Shown: in pieces, positions 32,783-40,910 of the stretch | How the letters are laid out: each line of letters opens with the position of its first letter | How positions within the stretch are numbered: the first letter of the stretch is position 1 | IMG/VR virus record: IMGVR_UViG_3300035698_016077 | Coordinates: 1-40,910 of that record | From: a virus | Strand: one strand, 5' to 3' | DNA length: 40,910 nucleotides | Notes under the pieces: generated by a model | Seen by the model: only the letters and a program-made list of their open reading frames with translations | The model's database searches: none | Told to the model about the DNA's origin: nothing | Program-made: the position numbers and the translations under genes

Positions 32783-33912
32783 TGTTCAGACTAAGTTACA
32801 GTAGGTCAGAGGTTGCGAAGTGCATGTGGAGATATAACCAGGTTTATAACGAAAAAGATCGAGGACCACAACACGAAGCAGCAATAGTTGGTACGCTGTG
32901 TCATGGCGCAAAAGAAGTACAGGGAAATTATGACATTGAAGGCAAGGTAGTAAACACCATTGACTGTCTTAAAGAGTTTTGTGAAACGTATCATGAATTT
33001 GATTTGAAAGATTATACCGACGCGAAATACATTCTGGAACAACACGATACCACAAATCAATTGAAATCAAATATCGTTCATAACGAATTAGAAGCAAATT
33101 TTTTCTTGAACAATGGTGTTCCTGTAACGATGAAGATTGATCAGATTAGACAAAGAGAAAATGGGAATGTTGAGATCGTTGACTTCAAAAGTAACAACAG
33201 TGCATTCACAGATGGAGAAGTAGAGCACAGTAAGCAATTAGGATTATATTCTATTTGGGGTAAGAAAGAATATCCAGGGAAACGAATCTTCGGAATTTTT
33301 GATTTCTTTAAACATGGAAGAAAACAAATAGAATTTTCAGATGAGGAACTAAAAGACTTTGAGGATTATTTCGAAATTACATATACCAGAATTTTGAATT
33401 GCAATAACAACACAGCAGAGAAAGATCTAACTAAAAGATTTCCAGCATCACCCAATAATGAGTGTAGGTTTTGTCACATAATTGATGGTTGTCCAAAAAA
33501 AGATCAAGCATTAAAAATGGAATCCAACAAGTACAAAGAAATTTCTAATAACGAATTACTTCAAACCAGACTTATTATGGATGCGGTTCAAGCCGATTCC
33601 AAAAAGAAGGTAGACATACTTAAGAAAGAAATCAAAAGTAGAGCCAAAGGTGTTATTAGCTGCGTAGATTCCGAAGAATATGAAGCCGTAGGTAAGACTA
33701 TTGAGAAAACGTTCATTCCTTCTGGTATGGTTATCGAATATCTAATAAAGAATGGTATGGATGATCCTAATGTTTTTGATAAGATCTTTGAGGTTAAACC
33801 TAGAAACATAGCTAAGATTCTTGATAAGGATCTTTACGCAGAGATTAAGAAAATGGAAAAATCATTCAAGATAGGTCCATTCCTAGAAGTAAGAGCAAAG
33901 GATAAGAAATGA
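32782..33912 (+). CDS. RecB/Cas4-like PD-(D/E)XK nuclease with Fe-S-type Cys cluster
   Basis: A 376-residue nuclease. LSYSRSEVAKCMWRY (4-18) is the PDDEXK_1 opening. H41, D120 in MKIDQI and D134/K136 in EIVDFKS form the RecB-type active site, and KQLGLYSIWG gives the Q-x3-Y helix. C14 plus C228, C231 and C237 (ECRFC and DGC) have the arrangement that holds an iron-sulfur cluster in AddB and Cas4. It could resect or trim DNA ends for the RecA and polymerase encoded nearby. There are no cas genes around it. TAATG couples it to the amidase, and ATGA to dnaE. Confidence 0.82.
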   Translation: MFRLSYSRSEVAKCMWRYNQVYNEKDRGPQHEAAIVGTLCHGAKEVQGNYDIEGKVVNTIDCLKEFCETYHEFDLKDYTDAKYILEQHDTTNQLKSNIVHNELEANFFLNNGVPVTMKIDQIRQRENGNVEIVDFKSNNSAFTDGEVEHSKQLGLYSIWGKKEYPGKRIFGIFDFFKHGRKQIEFSDEELKDFEDYFEITYTRILNCNNNTAEKDLTKRFPASPNNECRFCHIIDGCPKKDQALKMESNKYKEISNNELLQTRLIMDAVQADSKKKVDILKKEIKSRAKGVISCVDSEEYEAVGKTIEKTFIPSGMVIEYLIKNGMDDPNVFDKIFEVKPRNIAKILDKDLYAEIKKMEKSFKIGPFLEVRAKDKK

Positions 33913-36900
33913 GTCGATTCGTTCATCTGCATAACCACACCAAATCAGGATCAATGCTTGATGGATTGATTAGTATTGAGGATCTGGTTCTATGTGCAAA
34001 AGAAGATGGGGCAGAAGCAGTTGCAGTTACTGAACATGGAAACATGTTTAGTTTTTACAAGTTCGCAACAATAGCAGAGGAACACGGTATCAAGCCTATC
34101 TTTGGTCAAGAGTTTTACATTTGCAATGATATGTATAGACATGACTTGGACGAAGAGGTAAGAGAAAAGGTAAAGAAAGAAAGTTCAAACTACAAGAAGG
34201 ACATAGATGAGCTACGAAAAAAAGAAGGCACATCTAAAAGAAACCATCTAGTTCTTTTAGCTAAGAATCAAGAAGGATTCAAGAACTTGATGAAACTAAG
34301 TTCAATGGCTTACATGGAAGGCTTCTACATGTTTCCTCGTATCGACTATGATTTACTTGAGAAATATGGCGAAGGCTTGGTATGCACAACGGCATGCATC
34401 TCTGGTGACCTACATAGAGAATGGGAACGTGGAAATGTCAAGGCAACGGTTGAGAGATACCTCAAGATTTTTGGCAGAGAAGATTTCTATGTTGAACTAA
34501 TGGAACATGGAGATCCCTCCAAAAAATATAGAGAAGCTATGGAAGGCGTAGCCAAGGAATACAATCTTAAGGTTGTAGCAACAAATGATGTACACTATAA
34601 AAGCAAGGAAGATTCTTACACTCAAAAAATATTGATGGGAATTAATCGTAATGTTGGTGCGTCAATAAAAGTAACAACAAAAACTATCGCTGAGGGAAAG
34701 CTTTTTAATTATCCTCCAGAATTGTATTACAAAACTTCCACAGAGATGGAAACTGCGTTCCTTGATTTACCTGAAGCTATTGCCAGCACGATAGAGATAG
34801 CAGATAAATGCAACGTAGAGATAAAGAGTGATAGAAAATATCCAAAATATGAAGTACCAGAAGGTTGCACACCATTTGAATACTTAACTAAGATAACTCA
34901 AGAAGGTTTCTATAATAGAAAGCTGCCTATCACTAACGTATACATAGATAGATTAGACCATGAGTTGAACGTGATTAAAGAGACTGGCTTTGTCGAATAT
35001 ATGCTAATGGTTTGGGACTTGGTCAAGTATGCAATTGATAATGGAGTGTATGTAGGGGCGGGACGTGGCAGTGGTGCGGCTAGTCTGGTAGCTTACTGTC
35101 TTGAGATAACCAATATAGAACCAGTTAAATTCAACCTTCCATATTGGAGATTTCTAAATATTGCCAGAATCTCACCTCCAGATTTTGATGTTGACTTTGC
35201 AGATGATCAGAGACATATCGTCATTCAATATCTTAAGGATAAATACGGTGAGGATAAGGTTGTTCCTATCTGTAATATCGTTGAGATGCAAGCCAGAATT
35301 GCGATAAAAGATGTTGCTAAAATATTGGAAAAAGATTTTGAAATAGCCAATGAGATCACTGATACCATTGTTAACTCTCTTGAGGGACATCCCATGGAGG
35401 ATGAACATAAAGATCTATTCAAATATGCCAGAGCAATTACTGGATGTATGAGACAATTCTCTACTCATGCTAGTGGGATCTTGATTAGTCCAGACTCTAT
35501 TGACAATTACCTTCCAATGGCTTACAGACCGAAAGATAATAATACGTATTCTCAACTTGACAAAGATGATGTTGAGGATTACGGCATGTTAAAAATGGAT
35601 GTGTTAGGTCTGGTAACTTTGAGAGTAATGCGAGAATCAGTAGAAGAAATCAAAAAGATTCATGGGGTTGAAGTAGATATTAAAAATCCTAATTGGGAAG
35701 ATGAACTTGTATGGTCTAAATATATAAGTGGTGAAACCATAGGCACATTTCAGTTTGAGTCAGATATGATGAGAGGGCTATTGAAAGATATTGGACCTAA
35801 TAGTGTGGCCGAACTTGCCGACATAAATGCTATTGGTCGTCCTGGCCCACTCCAATCAGGATTCAACAAGATGTATGCTGACCGTAAATGGAAGAGAGAA
35901 GAATCGTTATGTCCTGATCCTTGTTTGAAAGGAATTCTTTCAGAGACGTACAATCTTCACATTTATCAGGAACAGCTTATGGAGACTAGTCAGGTATTTG
36001 CAGGGTTCACCTTGGGAGAGGCAGACGATTTAAGAAAAGCTGTTGCCAAGAAAAAGACGGATAAGCTACCAAAGATCAGAAAGATGTTTTTGGATGGTGC
36101 TAAAAAATTAGGTAGAGATACGGATCTAGCCGAATCATTATTTGATGACTTTGAGAATTTTGGAGAGTACGCGTTCAACAAGTGTCAAAAATTTGACACT
36201 AAAATAATAGATGCCGATACTGGAAAGTATGTAATGATAGGTGAAGAGTATGAAAATAGAAACATATCTAATACCTATAGTTTAAATGATGAATATGCAA
36301 TTGTGAAGAATAAAATAAAGGATATTCACTTTAACGGAGTCAAAGACATATATGAGGTAATGCTAAATTTTGGCCACAAAATAGAGACTACAGATAATCA
36401 TAGATTTCTAACTGTTGATGGATGGAAGCAACTTAAAGAATTGAAAGAAGGGGATAAAATAGCTGTTCCTTCACGGATACCTAATCCAAGCAAAAAGAAA
36501 ATGGATGATTACAAGTTAATTGTTTTAGGTCATTTATTGGCAGAAGGAAATACATGCCATCCAAATGGTGTTTATTTTTACAATAACGACCAAGATATGA
36601 TTGATGATTACATCGAAAATTCTATTAAATTTGAGAACACTGGTTACACTTTGACTAATGATAGAAAAACAGAAAAGAAAACAGTTTATTCTAAAACGAA
36701 AAAGAAAAGCAAAGGAAATAATCAGCACGTTAAGAAGACATCAGAAAAAAATGTTAGTGGATTAAAAGAATGGTGCGTTGAAATAGGAGTCGATAGTAAA
36801 GACGCAAGAGCTAAGACTATCCCAGACTTCATTTTTGAATTAAGTAACGATTCGACGGCTTTATTGCTGGGCAGAATGTGGTCAGGTGATGGGTTTGTTT

Positions 36901-38498
36901 CAAGCTCTAAAGAAAAAAATGTAGGAACCCCTTATTATGCTACTTCTTCTTCTGAAATGGCGAAGCAGATACAGTCATTGCTTTTCAGATTTGGCATTTT
37001 TAGCAATTTTTCCGAAAAAACTTTTAGATATAAATATAATAACGAAAAAAAAGTAACAAATGGATTTGTGGTTACGCTGTTCGGCAGAAGCAGTATCGAA
37101 AATTTCATAAACAAGATATGTAAACATATTATAGGAAAAAATGATGATATATTCGTATTGAAAGAAAAGCTAGATAGGATTGGCTCAAATTCTGAAACTT
37201 ATGATACCGTTCCTTCTGGCATAAAACTTTTAATTCAAGAAGAAAAAAATAAATCAGGCATGACATGGAATGAGTTTGAGATCAGGAGCGTGATTTCTTC
37301 GAAAGAATTGTGCGGCGGACCAAAGGGATACAAGAAGGGATTTAGAAGATCCACAATAGAAAGAATTCAAATATTTTTTAAGTCTGAATCATTGAAGAAA
37401 TATTGTAGTAATGACGTTAAATGGGCGACTATAGAGTCCATAAAATATACGGGAAAAGAAAAGACATATGACTTAGAAATGTTTGATAACCATAATTTCA
37501 TTGCTAATGATATCGTCGTTCACAATTCTCATTCAGTGTCTTATTCAGTTCTTGCTTATCAGACTATGCTATTGAAATCTCATTATCCAGTAATCTATAT
37601 GAAGAATTTGCTCAACTCAAAAATTGGTGAATGGGATAAGATGGAAAAGTACATCAAAGAATGCAGAAGATTAGACATAGAAGTTTTACCTCCAGATATC
37701 AATCGTTCAGATGAGTTGTTTAAAATTGAAGATGGAAACAAAATTAGATTTGGCCTCAGAGTAATCAAGGGCACAAGTAGAGAGTCAATCAGAAAAATAA
37801 TAGAAATACGTCCATTCTCATCTTTTAACGATTTCTTGCTTAGAACTTTTAAAGCAGGAGTAGAGAAAAGAAGTCATGACGCATTAGCAGAATCTGGAGT
37901 TTTGGATTCGTGTGGATACACTAGAAGACGTATCATAAATATATTTAACATAGCAAGACCAGAGCTTAGGAAAGAGAGAGATAAAGCTAAGAAAACAGAG
38001 GGTCAATTAGACATGCTAACAGAGGGTCAATTAGACATGCTAACAGGGAAAGATTACGTTGATATAGTTATGGAAGGAGTAGTAAAGGGTGCGATAGAAG
38101 GGGCTGATAAGGAAGAGTATTGCTTGAGCGATAGAGTAGCGAAAGAACAGGACAGACTAGGTACAATTTTAGATACCAAAACATTTGATAAGTTAATTAA
38201 ACGTTTCGGAACAGAGACTATCATGGGTAGATTAAATTCTTACAATGATGATCATTCAGATTATGCAAGTGTTTTCGGAGTTATATCTAATATCAAGGCT
38301 TTCAAAACTAAAAAGACAGGGAAGAAAATGGCATTCTTCGATTTATTTGATGGGAAGTCTGATGTTAAATGTATTCTATTCGCAAAGAACTATGAGCAAT
38401 TTGGTTTGAAGTTATCAGAGAACGCTCCAGTGATAGTGAGGGGCAAATTAGACGAGAAAAGTTTTAAGATTTCTTCGCTTGAGAGAATTCGAGTTTAG
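33909..38498 (+). CDS. dnaE: DNA polymerase III alpha subunit (DnaE) with intein
   Basis: A 1529-residue precursor, 1081 after removal of a 448-residue intein. The PHP domain begins VHLHNHTKSGSMLDG. The polymerase core has GRGSGAASLVAYCLEI, PDFDVDF with metal-binding D427 and D429, and KMDVLGL with D564. The fingers motif F-N-K-S-H-S is rebuilt by splicing. After about spliced residue 910 come two copies of EGQLDMLT, the position of the internal clamp-binding motif in the E. coli enzyme. The last 90 residues are an OB-fold (SVFGVISNIKAFKTK). It would be the phage's replicative polymerase. No clamp or clamp loader is in the window. The start overlaps the nuclease stop (ATGA). Confidence 0.94.
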   Translation: MSRFVHLHNHTKSGSMLDGLISIEDLVLCAKEDGAEAVAVTEHGNMFSFYKFATIAEEHGIKPIFGQEFYICNDMYRHDLDEEVREKVKKESSNYKKDIDELRKKEGTSKRNHLVLLAKNQEGFKNLMKLSSMAYMEGFYMFPRIDYDLLEKYGEGLVCTTACISGDLHREWERGNVKATVERYLKIFGREDFYVELMEHGDPSKKYREAMEGVAKEYNLKVVATNDVHYKSKEDSYTQKILMGINRNVGASIKVTTKTIAEGKLFNYPPELYYKTSTEMETAFLDLPEAIASTIEIADKCNVEIKSDRKYPKYEVPEGCTPFEYLTKITQEGFYNRKLPITNVYIDRLDHELNVIKETGFVEYMLMVWDLVKYAIDNGVYVGAGRGSGAASLVAYCLEITNIEPVKFNLPYWRFLNIARISPPDFDVDFADDQRHIVIQYLKDKYGEDKVVPICNIVEMQARIAIKDVAKILEKDFEIANEITDTIVNSLEGHPMEDEHKDLFKYARAITGCMRQFSTHASGILISPDSIDNYLPMAYRPKDNNTYSQLDKDDVEDYGMLKMDVLGLVTLRVMRESVEEIKKIHGVEVDIKNPNWEDELVWSKYISGETIGTFQFESDMMRGLLKDIGPNSVAELADINAIGRPGPLQSGFNKMYADRKWKREESLCPDPCLKGILSETYNLHIYQEQLMETSQVFAGFTLGEADDLRKAVAKKKTDKLPKIRKMFLDGAKKLGRDTDLAESLFDDFENFGEYAFNKCQKFDTKIIDADTGKYVMIGEEYENRNISNTYSLNDEYAIVKNKIKDIHFNGVKDIYEVMLNFGHKIETTDNHRFLTVDGWKQLKELKEGDKIAVPSRIPNPSKKKMDDYKLIVLGHLLAEGNTCHPNGVYFYNNDQDMIDDYIENSIKFENTGYTLTNDRKTEKKTVYSKTKKKSKGNNQHVKKTSEKNVSGLKEWCVEIGVDSKDARAKTIPDFIFELSNDSTALLLGRMWSGDGFVSSSKEKNVGTPYYATSSSEMAKQIQSLLFRFGIFSNFSEKTFRYKYNNEKKVTNGFVVTLFGRSSIENFINKICKHIIGKNDDIFVLKEKLDRIGSNSETYDTVPSGIKLLIQEEKNKSGMTWNEFEIRSVISSKELCGGPKGYKKGFRRSTIERIQIFFKSESLKKYCSNDVKWATIESIKYTGKEKTYDLEMFDNHNFIANDIVVHNSHSVSYSVLAYQTMLLKSHYPVIYMKNLLNSKIGEWDKMEKYIKECRRLDIEVLPPDINRSDELFKIEDGNKIRFGLRVIKGTSRESIRKIIEIRPFSSFNDFLLRTFKAGVEKRSHDALAESGVLDSCGYTRRRIINIFNIARPELRKERDKAKKTEGQLDMLTEGQLDMLTGKDYVDIVMEGVVKGAIEGADKEEYCLSDRVAKEQDRLGTILDTKTFDKLIKRFGTETIMGRLNSYNDDHSDYASVFGVISNIKAFKTKKTGKKMAFFDLFDGKSDVKCILFAKNYEQFGLKLSENAPVIVRGKLDEKSFKISSLERIRV
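36183..37526 (+). mobile_element. Intein in DnaE with apparently intact LAGLIDADG endonuclease
   Basis: A 448-residue intein, precursor residues 759-1206, from CQKFDTKIIDADTG to DIVVHN, followed by Ser. Exteins join as E-Y-A-F-N-K-S-H-S, the conserved polymerase motif. Block B is ETTDNHRFL. Both endonuclease motifs keep their acidic residue: VLGHLLAEG and LLLGRMWSGDG. Of the three inteins here, this is the one most likely still able to home. Confidence 0.92.
37995..38042 (+). repeat. 24-bp in-frame tandem duplication in dnaE
   Basis: Two identical 24-base units (37995-38018 and 38019-38042) each encode TEGQLDML. Each contains Q-L-D-M-L, close to the Q-L-x-L-F type beta-clamp-binding motif. 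Confidence 0.95.
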
Positions 38499-38509
38499 TA
38501 TTATATAAT
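38479..38509 (+). promoter_or_regulatory. Probable sigma70-type promoter P4
   Basis: TTGAGA at 38479-38484 and a perfect TATAAT at 38504-38509 are 19 bases apart, slightly long. It spans the dnaE stop and precedes the small gene at 38525 by 15 bases, with AAGGGG between. Confidence 0.55.
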
Positions 38510-38524
38510 AGTAAGGGGATTGAC

Positions 38525-38779
38525 ATGGAAGGAAAAGAAATGGAAAGAGCATTGTGTTGGGACATCGGTTTACTAAAGATCGAGAAGGATGACATGGCTG
38601 TTATCAAGTTGGGAAGCGAAAATTAACCAGTAACAGACAATGAGATAAACAAAGTAAAAGATGAAGTAAAAACGCGGAAAATTGACAATAAGGTTTGGAT
38701 AACGAATCACTTAACAGATGTAATTATAATGAGTAAAGTTGAATTAGAAGAAGAAAGAAAAGGAGAAATTGATGAGTGA
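38525..38779 (+). pseudogene. Small unknown gene interrupted by an in-frame TAA
   Basis: The ATG at 38525 (AAGGGG upstream) gives 33 residues ending LGSEN, then TAA at 38624. The same frame continues for 50 protein-like codons (PVTDNEINKVKDEV, VWITNHLTDVIIM) to TGA at 38777. A CAA-to-TAA change would explain it, turning an 84-residue protein into a fragment. No family is recognised. A functional 33-residue peptide with a coding-like leader after it is the alternative. The 3' end overlaps the ribosome site and start of the next gene. Confidence 0.55.
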
Positions 38780-38806
38780 AGCAAAGGAGAAATTGATGAG
38801 TGAAGC
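38759..38806 (+). repeat. 24-bp tandem duplication of a ribosome site plus start codon
   Basis: Two identical 24-base units (38759-38782 and 38783-38806) each contain AAAGGAG, a six-base spacer and ATGAGTGAAGC. The frame is kept, so the protein may start at 38772 or 38796. Confidence 0.95.
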
Positions 38807-39809
38807 AAAGGTGGCGCAACTGGCCAGTGAAAGACAGGATTTAATTAGGGATCACATCATCCCTGCACTAAAGGATCGTGGATTAATTGTTCAAGAAAAT
38901 GATATGAATAAACCGTATCTTATGGTTGATGGGCGCTTGATGGCGTTACATATCTTATATCCTAATCCTATTGAATTAGAAGTCAAAACAGTTTCACTTC
39001 CAGAAACTAAAGATTTCTATATGACGCAAACCACTGTCATTATCGTATATAAGGATGATGATGGAAATATTTGCAAGAAGGTTGGACAGGACGTTTCAGG
39101 AGTAAACAAAAATTCGCTGAATTCGTTTGAGATGAGTTCTCCTACCGAAACTTGTTCTACGTCTTCTCTAGGTAGAGCATTGAAAAATGTTGGTATTCTA
39201 TCTGAATGGGGAGCAACGGCTGACGAGATCGTCAAGGCTCAAGCAACAGAGAAAGCGAACAAAAGAGTTACTGATACTGAAGATGAGGAAGCTCCTCCGC
39301 AAACTGCCACGACAAAAGAAGTGGTTAAGCCTGTAGTTGAAACTGAAACTGAAACTGTGTCTGAGACTGTAGTTGAAACAGAATCAGAAACAAAAACAGA
39401 ACCAGAAGTAGAAACACCTAAAGAAGAAAAGCCTAAGCGTAGAGGCAGACCAAAAGGCCCTTCAAATACAAAGAAGAGCAAAGATCCAGCAGAGACAAAA
39501 GAAGACACTAAAGCTGATGTTGAAGCTGAAAAGATCAATGAAGAGCTTGACACTGAAGCCACAGAAAAAATTGATGCATCTGATGCAGAAGAGAAAGCAT
39601 TGGTTAGTCCTGGTGGGATTAGTCCAATTCAAGTCGGAGCTGTTCAAGAACTGGCAAATGGTGTAGATATTCTTGTTAGTGATTTGTTGCCAGGCGGGAT
39701 AGAATTAGAAGGTCTTAATCAGAAAATGGGTGGATATCTGATTAACGTTCTTCAACGAGATGAGATTGACTTGGTAGCTACCAAGAAACATATCTCGGAT
39801 AATCTGTAA
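38772..39809 (+). CDS. Unknown protein with AT-hook-like motif and acidic repeats
   Basis: A 345-residue protein from the ATG at 38772 (or 337 from 38796). Residues 15-160 form a domain with IIPALKDRGLIV, LMVDGRLMALHILYP, TVIIVYKDDDGN and STSSLGRALKNVGIL, the last resembling the S-x-A-x-G-R-A-L-x-x-L-G segment of some phage DNA-metabolism proteins. Residues 165-290 are low-complexity, rich in Glu and Thr with E-T-E-T repeats, and contain KRRGRPKGP, an AT-hook-type DNA minor-groove motif. The last 50 residues are a small helical domain. A DNA-binding accessory in replication is plausible. Function is not established. Confidence 0.65.
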   Translation: MSEAKEKLMSEAKVAQLASERQDLIRDHIIPALKDRGLIVQENDMNKPYLMVDGRLMALHILYPNPIELEVKTVSLPETKDFYMTQTTVIIVYKDDDGNICKKVGQDVSGVNKNSLNSFEMSSPTETCSTSSLGRALKNVGILSEWGATADEIVKAQATEKANKRVTDTEDEEAPPQTATTKEVVKPVVETETETVSETVVETESETKTEPEVETPKEEKPKRRGRPKGPSNTKKSKDPAETKEDTKADVEAEKINEELDTEATEKIDASDAEEKALVSPGGISPIQVGAVQELANGVDILVSDLLPGGIELEGLNQKMGGYLINVLQRDEIDLVATKKHISDNL

Positions 39810-39819
39810 GGAGATATAC

Positions 39820-40242
39820 ATGTCAGGGATCAAGTATAGAAAACTGAAAAATATCCTTAGCGTTGAACAGGGAATCAAGTCAATGAAAGAGCTTGGACCT
39901 GTTAGGCATCTGATTGAACCTGTTGATATGGGGGATAGGCCAGAAGAAATTCCTGTTTCAATCAATGTGTTGAATGGAGACAAAGGCAACGTAGAGGATC
40001 AAATGGGAAAGTTGACCGTTAATGTTTTTGAGTCAGCTTATAAAATTGCTGAAAGAATTAACTCATACGATGACAATGAGATTATCAATGTTGATGTTGG
40101 TGGTGGATATAAGGTGATCATACCAAAGGATGGTAAGATAGGAATTGTCTACATAACTTATATCAAGGGAGAATCTCCCGTAGAGAAGATAGGGTTTGGA
40201 ATTATTATATTGCCAGACAGTTTCAAAGTATTAGAAAGGTAA
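39820..40242 (+). CDS. Unknown 140-residue protein
   Basis: No recognised family. The first 40 residues are basic and helical. Residues 45-140 look beta-rich (IPVSINVLNG, IINVDVGGGYKVIIPKDGKIGIVYITYIKG, IGFGIIILPDSF). There is no Cys, no signal peptide and no membrane helix. AAGGAGATATACAT before the ATG is a very strong ribosome site, so it is probably abundant. It sits between the AT-hook protein and the HAD gene in one tight run. Confidence 0.65.
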   Translation: MSGIKYRKLKNILSVEQGIKSMKELGPVRHLIEPVDMGDRPEEIPVSINVLNGDKGNVEDQMGKLTVNVFESAYKIAERINSYDDNEIINVDVGGGYKVIIPKDGKIGIVYITYIKGESPVEKIGFGIIILPDSFKVLER

Positions 40243-40246
40243 TTAA

Positions 40247-40837
40247 ATGTTTACGATTTCTGTAGATGTAGATGACACAATCGCTGAAAACAGTAAAATG
40301 TTGGACGATGTATTTGAAGAAAAATTCGGTAAAAGAAGAGATCCTCAAAATTATTCATATGAAGAACAATATGCAATAACAAAAGAGGAAGCAAATGAGA
40401 TCATTAGTGGAGCAGTTGCTAGTGGATTATACAAAAAATTAGAACCTGTTTTTGGAGCGGCACAATTCCTTCGTTTCGCACAGAAGAGTTCAAAGAAGAT
40501 TGTATACATTAGTAATAGAGCAGCTTTCTACGATGACACGGAATCAGCAGAGAAGGAGTTGCGCGATTGGTTGAAAAGCAATAACTTCCCCAAAGGTCAT
40601 GTAAGAGTAGTGGGATCTGAAAAAGAAAAAGCAAAAGTTGCTATGGCACATAACTCTGAATTCATGATCGATGATAATCCTTTGTCAATTAAAGCATTGA
40701 TGAATTTTACCGATGTAATACCAGTAATGTTTGAAAGAGAACACAACTCATATTACAAACATGGCAAAGTTTTCAACTTGAAGAGATGGGATCAGTTTCC
40801 TAAATTTCTTGAAGATGAATATAACGAAACTATCTAA
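40247..40837 (+). CDS. HAD-family phosphatase (5'-nucleotidase-like)
   Basis: A 196-residue haloacid-dehalogenase-fold hydrolase. SVDVDDTIAEN near residues 5-15 holds the nucleophile and acid Asp pair, VYISNRA is motif II, a Lys follows in EKEKAK, and FMIDDNP is motif IV with the metal-binding acids. A helical cap of about 65 residues lies between motifs I and II. Phage members are often nucleotidases or polynucleotide phosphatases. Near a replication set, a deoxynucleotide phosphatase role fits, but the substrate is not shown by sequence. Confidence 0.8.
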   Translation: MFTISVDVDDTIAENSKMLDDVFEEKFGKRRDPQNYSYEEQYAITKEEANEIISGAVASGLYKKLEPVFGAAQFLRFAQKSSKKIVYISNRAAFYDDTESAEKELRDWLKSNNFPKGHVRVVGSEKEKAKVAMAHNSEFMIDDNPLSIKALMNFTDVIPVMFEREHNSYYKHGKVFNLKRWDQFPKFLEDEYNETI

Positions 40838-40853
40838 GGAGGATATAAGTTAA

Positions 40854-40910
40854 ATGAAACCAGTTATTAAAAGTACGATCATGATGTTAAACAATCCTGG
40901 TCAAATCGAA
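40854..40910 (+). CDS. Start of an unknown gene (3' partial)
   Basis: Nineteen codons (MKPVIKSTIMMLNNPGQIE) run off the right edge. AAGGAGG just after the HAD stop supports the ATG, although the spacing is a little long. Too short to classify. Confidence 0.6.
   Translation, partial: MKPVIKSTIMMLNNPGQIE

Noticed and set aside
32782-33912. Cas4 of a CRISPR system
   Set aside because: No repeat-spacer array and no cas1, cas2 or effector genes are present. RecB-like phage nucleases share the same motifs.
36183-37526. Split DnaE intein
   Set aside because: The intein is one continuous frame with both endonuclease motifs and both extein halves in a single gene.
38624-38626. Stop-codon recoding to explain the in-frame TAA
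   Set aside because: All three stop codons end well-supported genes across the window, so a standard code fits better. A point mutation or a short peptide is simpler.
38682-38730. Perfect TTGACA at 38682 and TATAAT at 38725
   Set aside because: The two are 37 bases apart and neither has a partner at the right spacing.
1-40910. tRNA genes, integrase, attachment sites, replication origin
   Set aside because: I found no cloverleaf-like segment in the short gaps, no integrase motif and no iteron cluster. The gaps are too small for a classical origin.

Overview
The window reads as part of a large double-stranded DNA phage genome. Almost the whole length is coding. Every supported gene lies on the + strand, with TAATG, ATGA or short overlaps between neighbours and clear AAGGAG-type ribosome sites. 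A complete phage-style replication set is present (RecA, VSR-like nuclease, DnaB, DnaG, SSB, class II ribonucleotide reductase, RecB-like nuclease, DnaE polymerase). So are a probable tail or fibre protein and a cell-wall amidase. The DNA is AT-rich, most visibly in the glycan region. TAA, TAG and TGA all end genes, so a standard code (table 11) fits. The host cannot be named from the sequence. I found no tRNA, rRNA, CRISPR array, insertion sequence or integrase, and no gene-free stretch longer than about 300 bases.

Layout. 1-3.0 kb: the end of a repeat-rich virion protein, a small glycosyltransferase, an unknown protein and a permuted papain-like protein. 3.0-9.3 kb: a tight operon with an unknown protein, RecA, a VSR-like nuclease, an unknown protein, DnaB, DnaG, SSB and an unknown protein. 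9.4-12.7 kb: NrdJ with a 347-residue intein. 12.7-31.5 kb: a glycan island. It opens with a zinc-ribbon protein, a UDP-sulfoquinovose-synthase-like enzyme carrying a 465-residue intein, and thioredoxin. It then has ten glycosyltransferase genes, three enzymes matching the UDP-N-acetyl-L-fucosamine pathway, a frameshifted radical SAM gene, two methyltransferases, two sulfotransferases and a remnant of a third. 31.6-40.9 kb: a degenerate thioredoxin-like protein, an HNH remnant, the amidase, a RecB-like nuclease, DnaE with a 448-residue intein, a small broken gene, an AT-hook protein, an unknown protein, a HAD phosphatase and the start of one more gene.

How the genes fit together. The replication genes and NrdJ would let the phage copy its DNA with few host proteins, and thioredoxin could re-reduce NrdJ. 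The most unusual part is the island. One phage appears to make an acetylated deoxy-amino sugar and a sulfonated sugar nucleotide, and to carry glycosyl-, methyl- and sulfo-transferases that could assemble a decorated glycan on its virion or on the host surface. This is inference from family assignments.

The window also shows recent sequence change. Two of the three intein endonucleases have one catalytic acid replaced. There are two independent 24-bp in-frame tandem duplications, one doubling a probable clamp-binding motif in DnaE and the other doubling a ribosome site plus start codon. There is also a homopolymer frameshift, a nonsense codon and a truncated paralogue. Four promoter-like sites with consensus-quality -10 boxes precede gene blocks, and two of them share their first transcribed bases.
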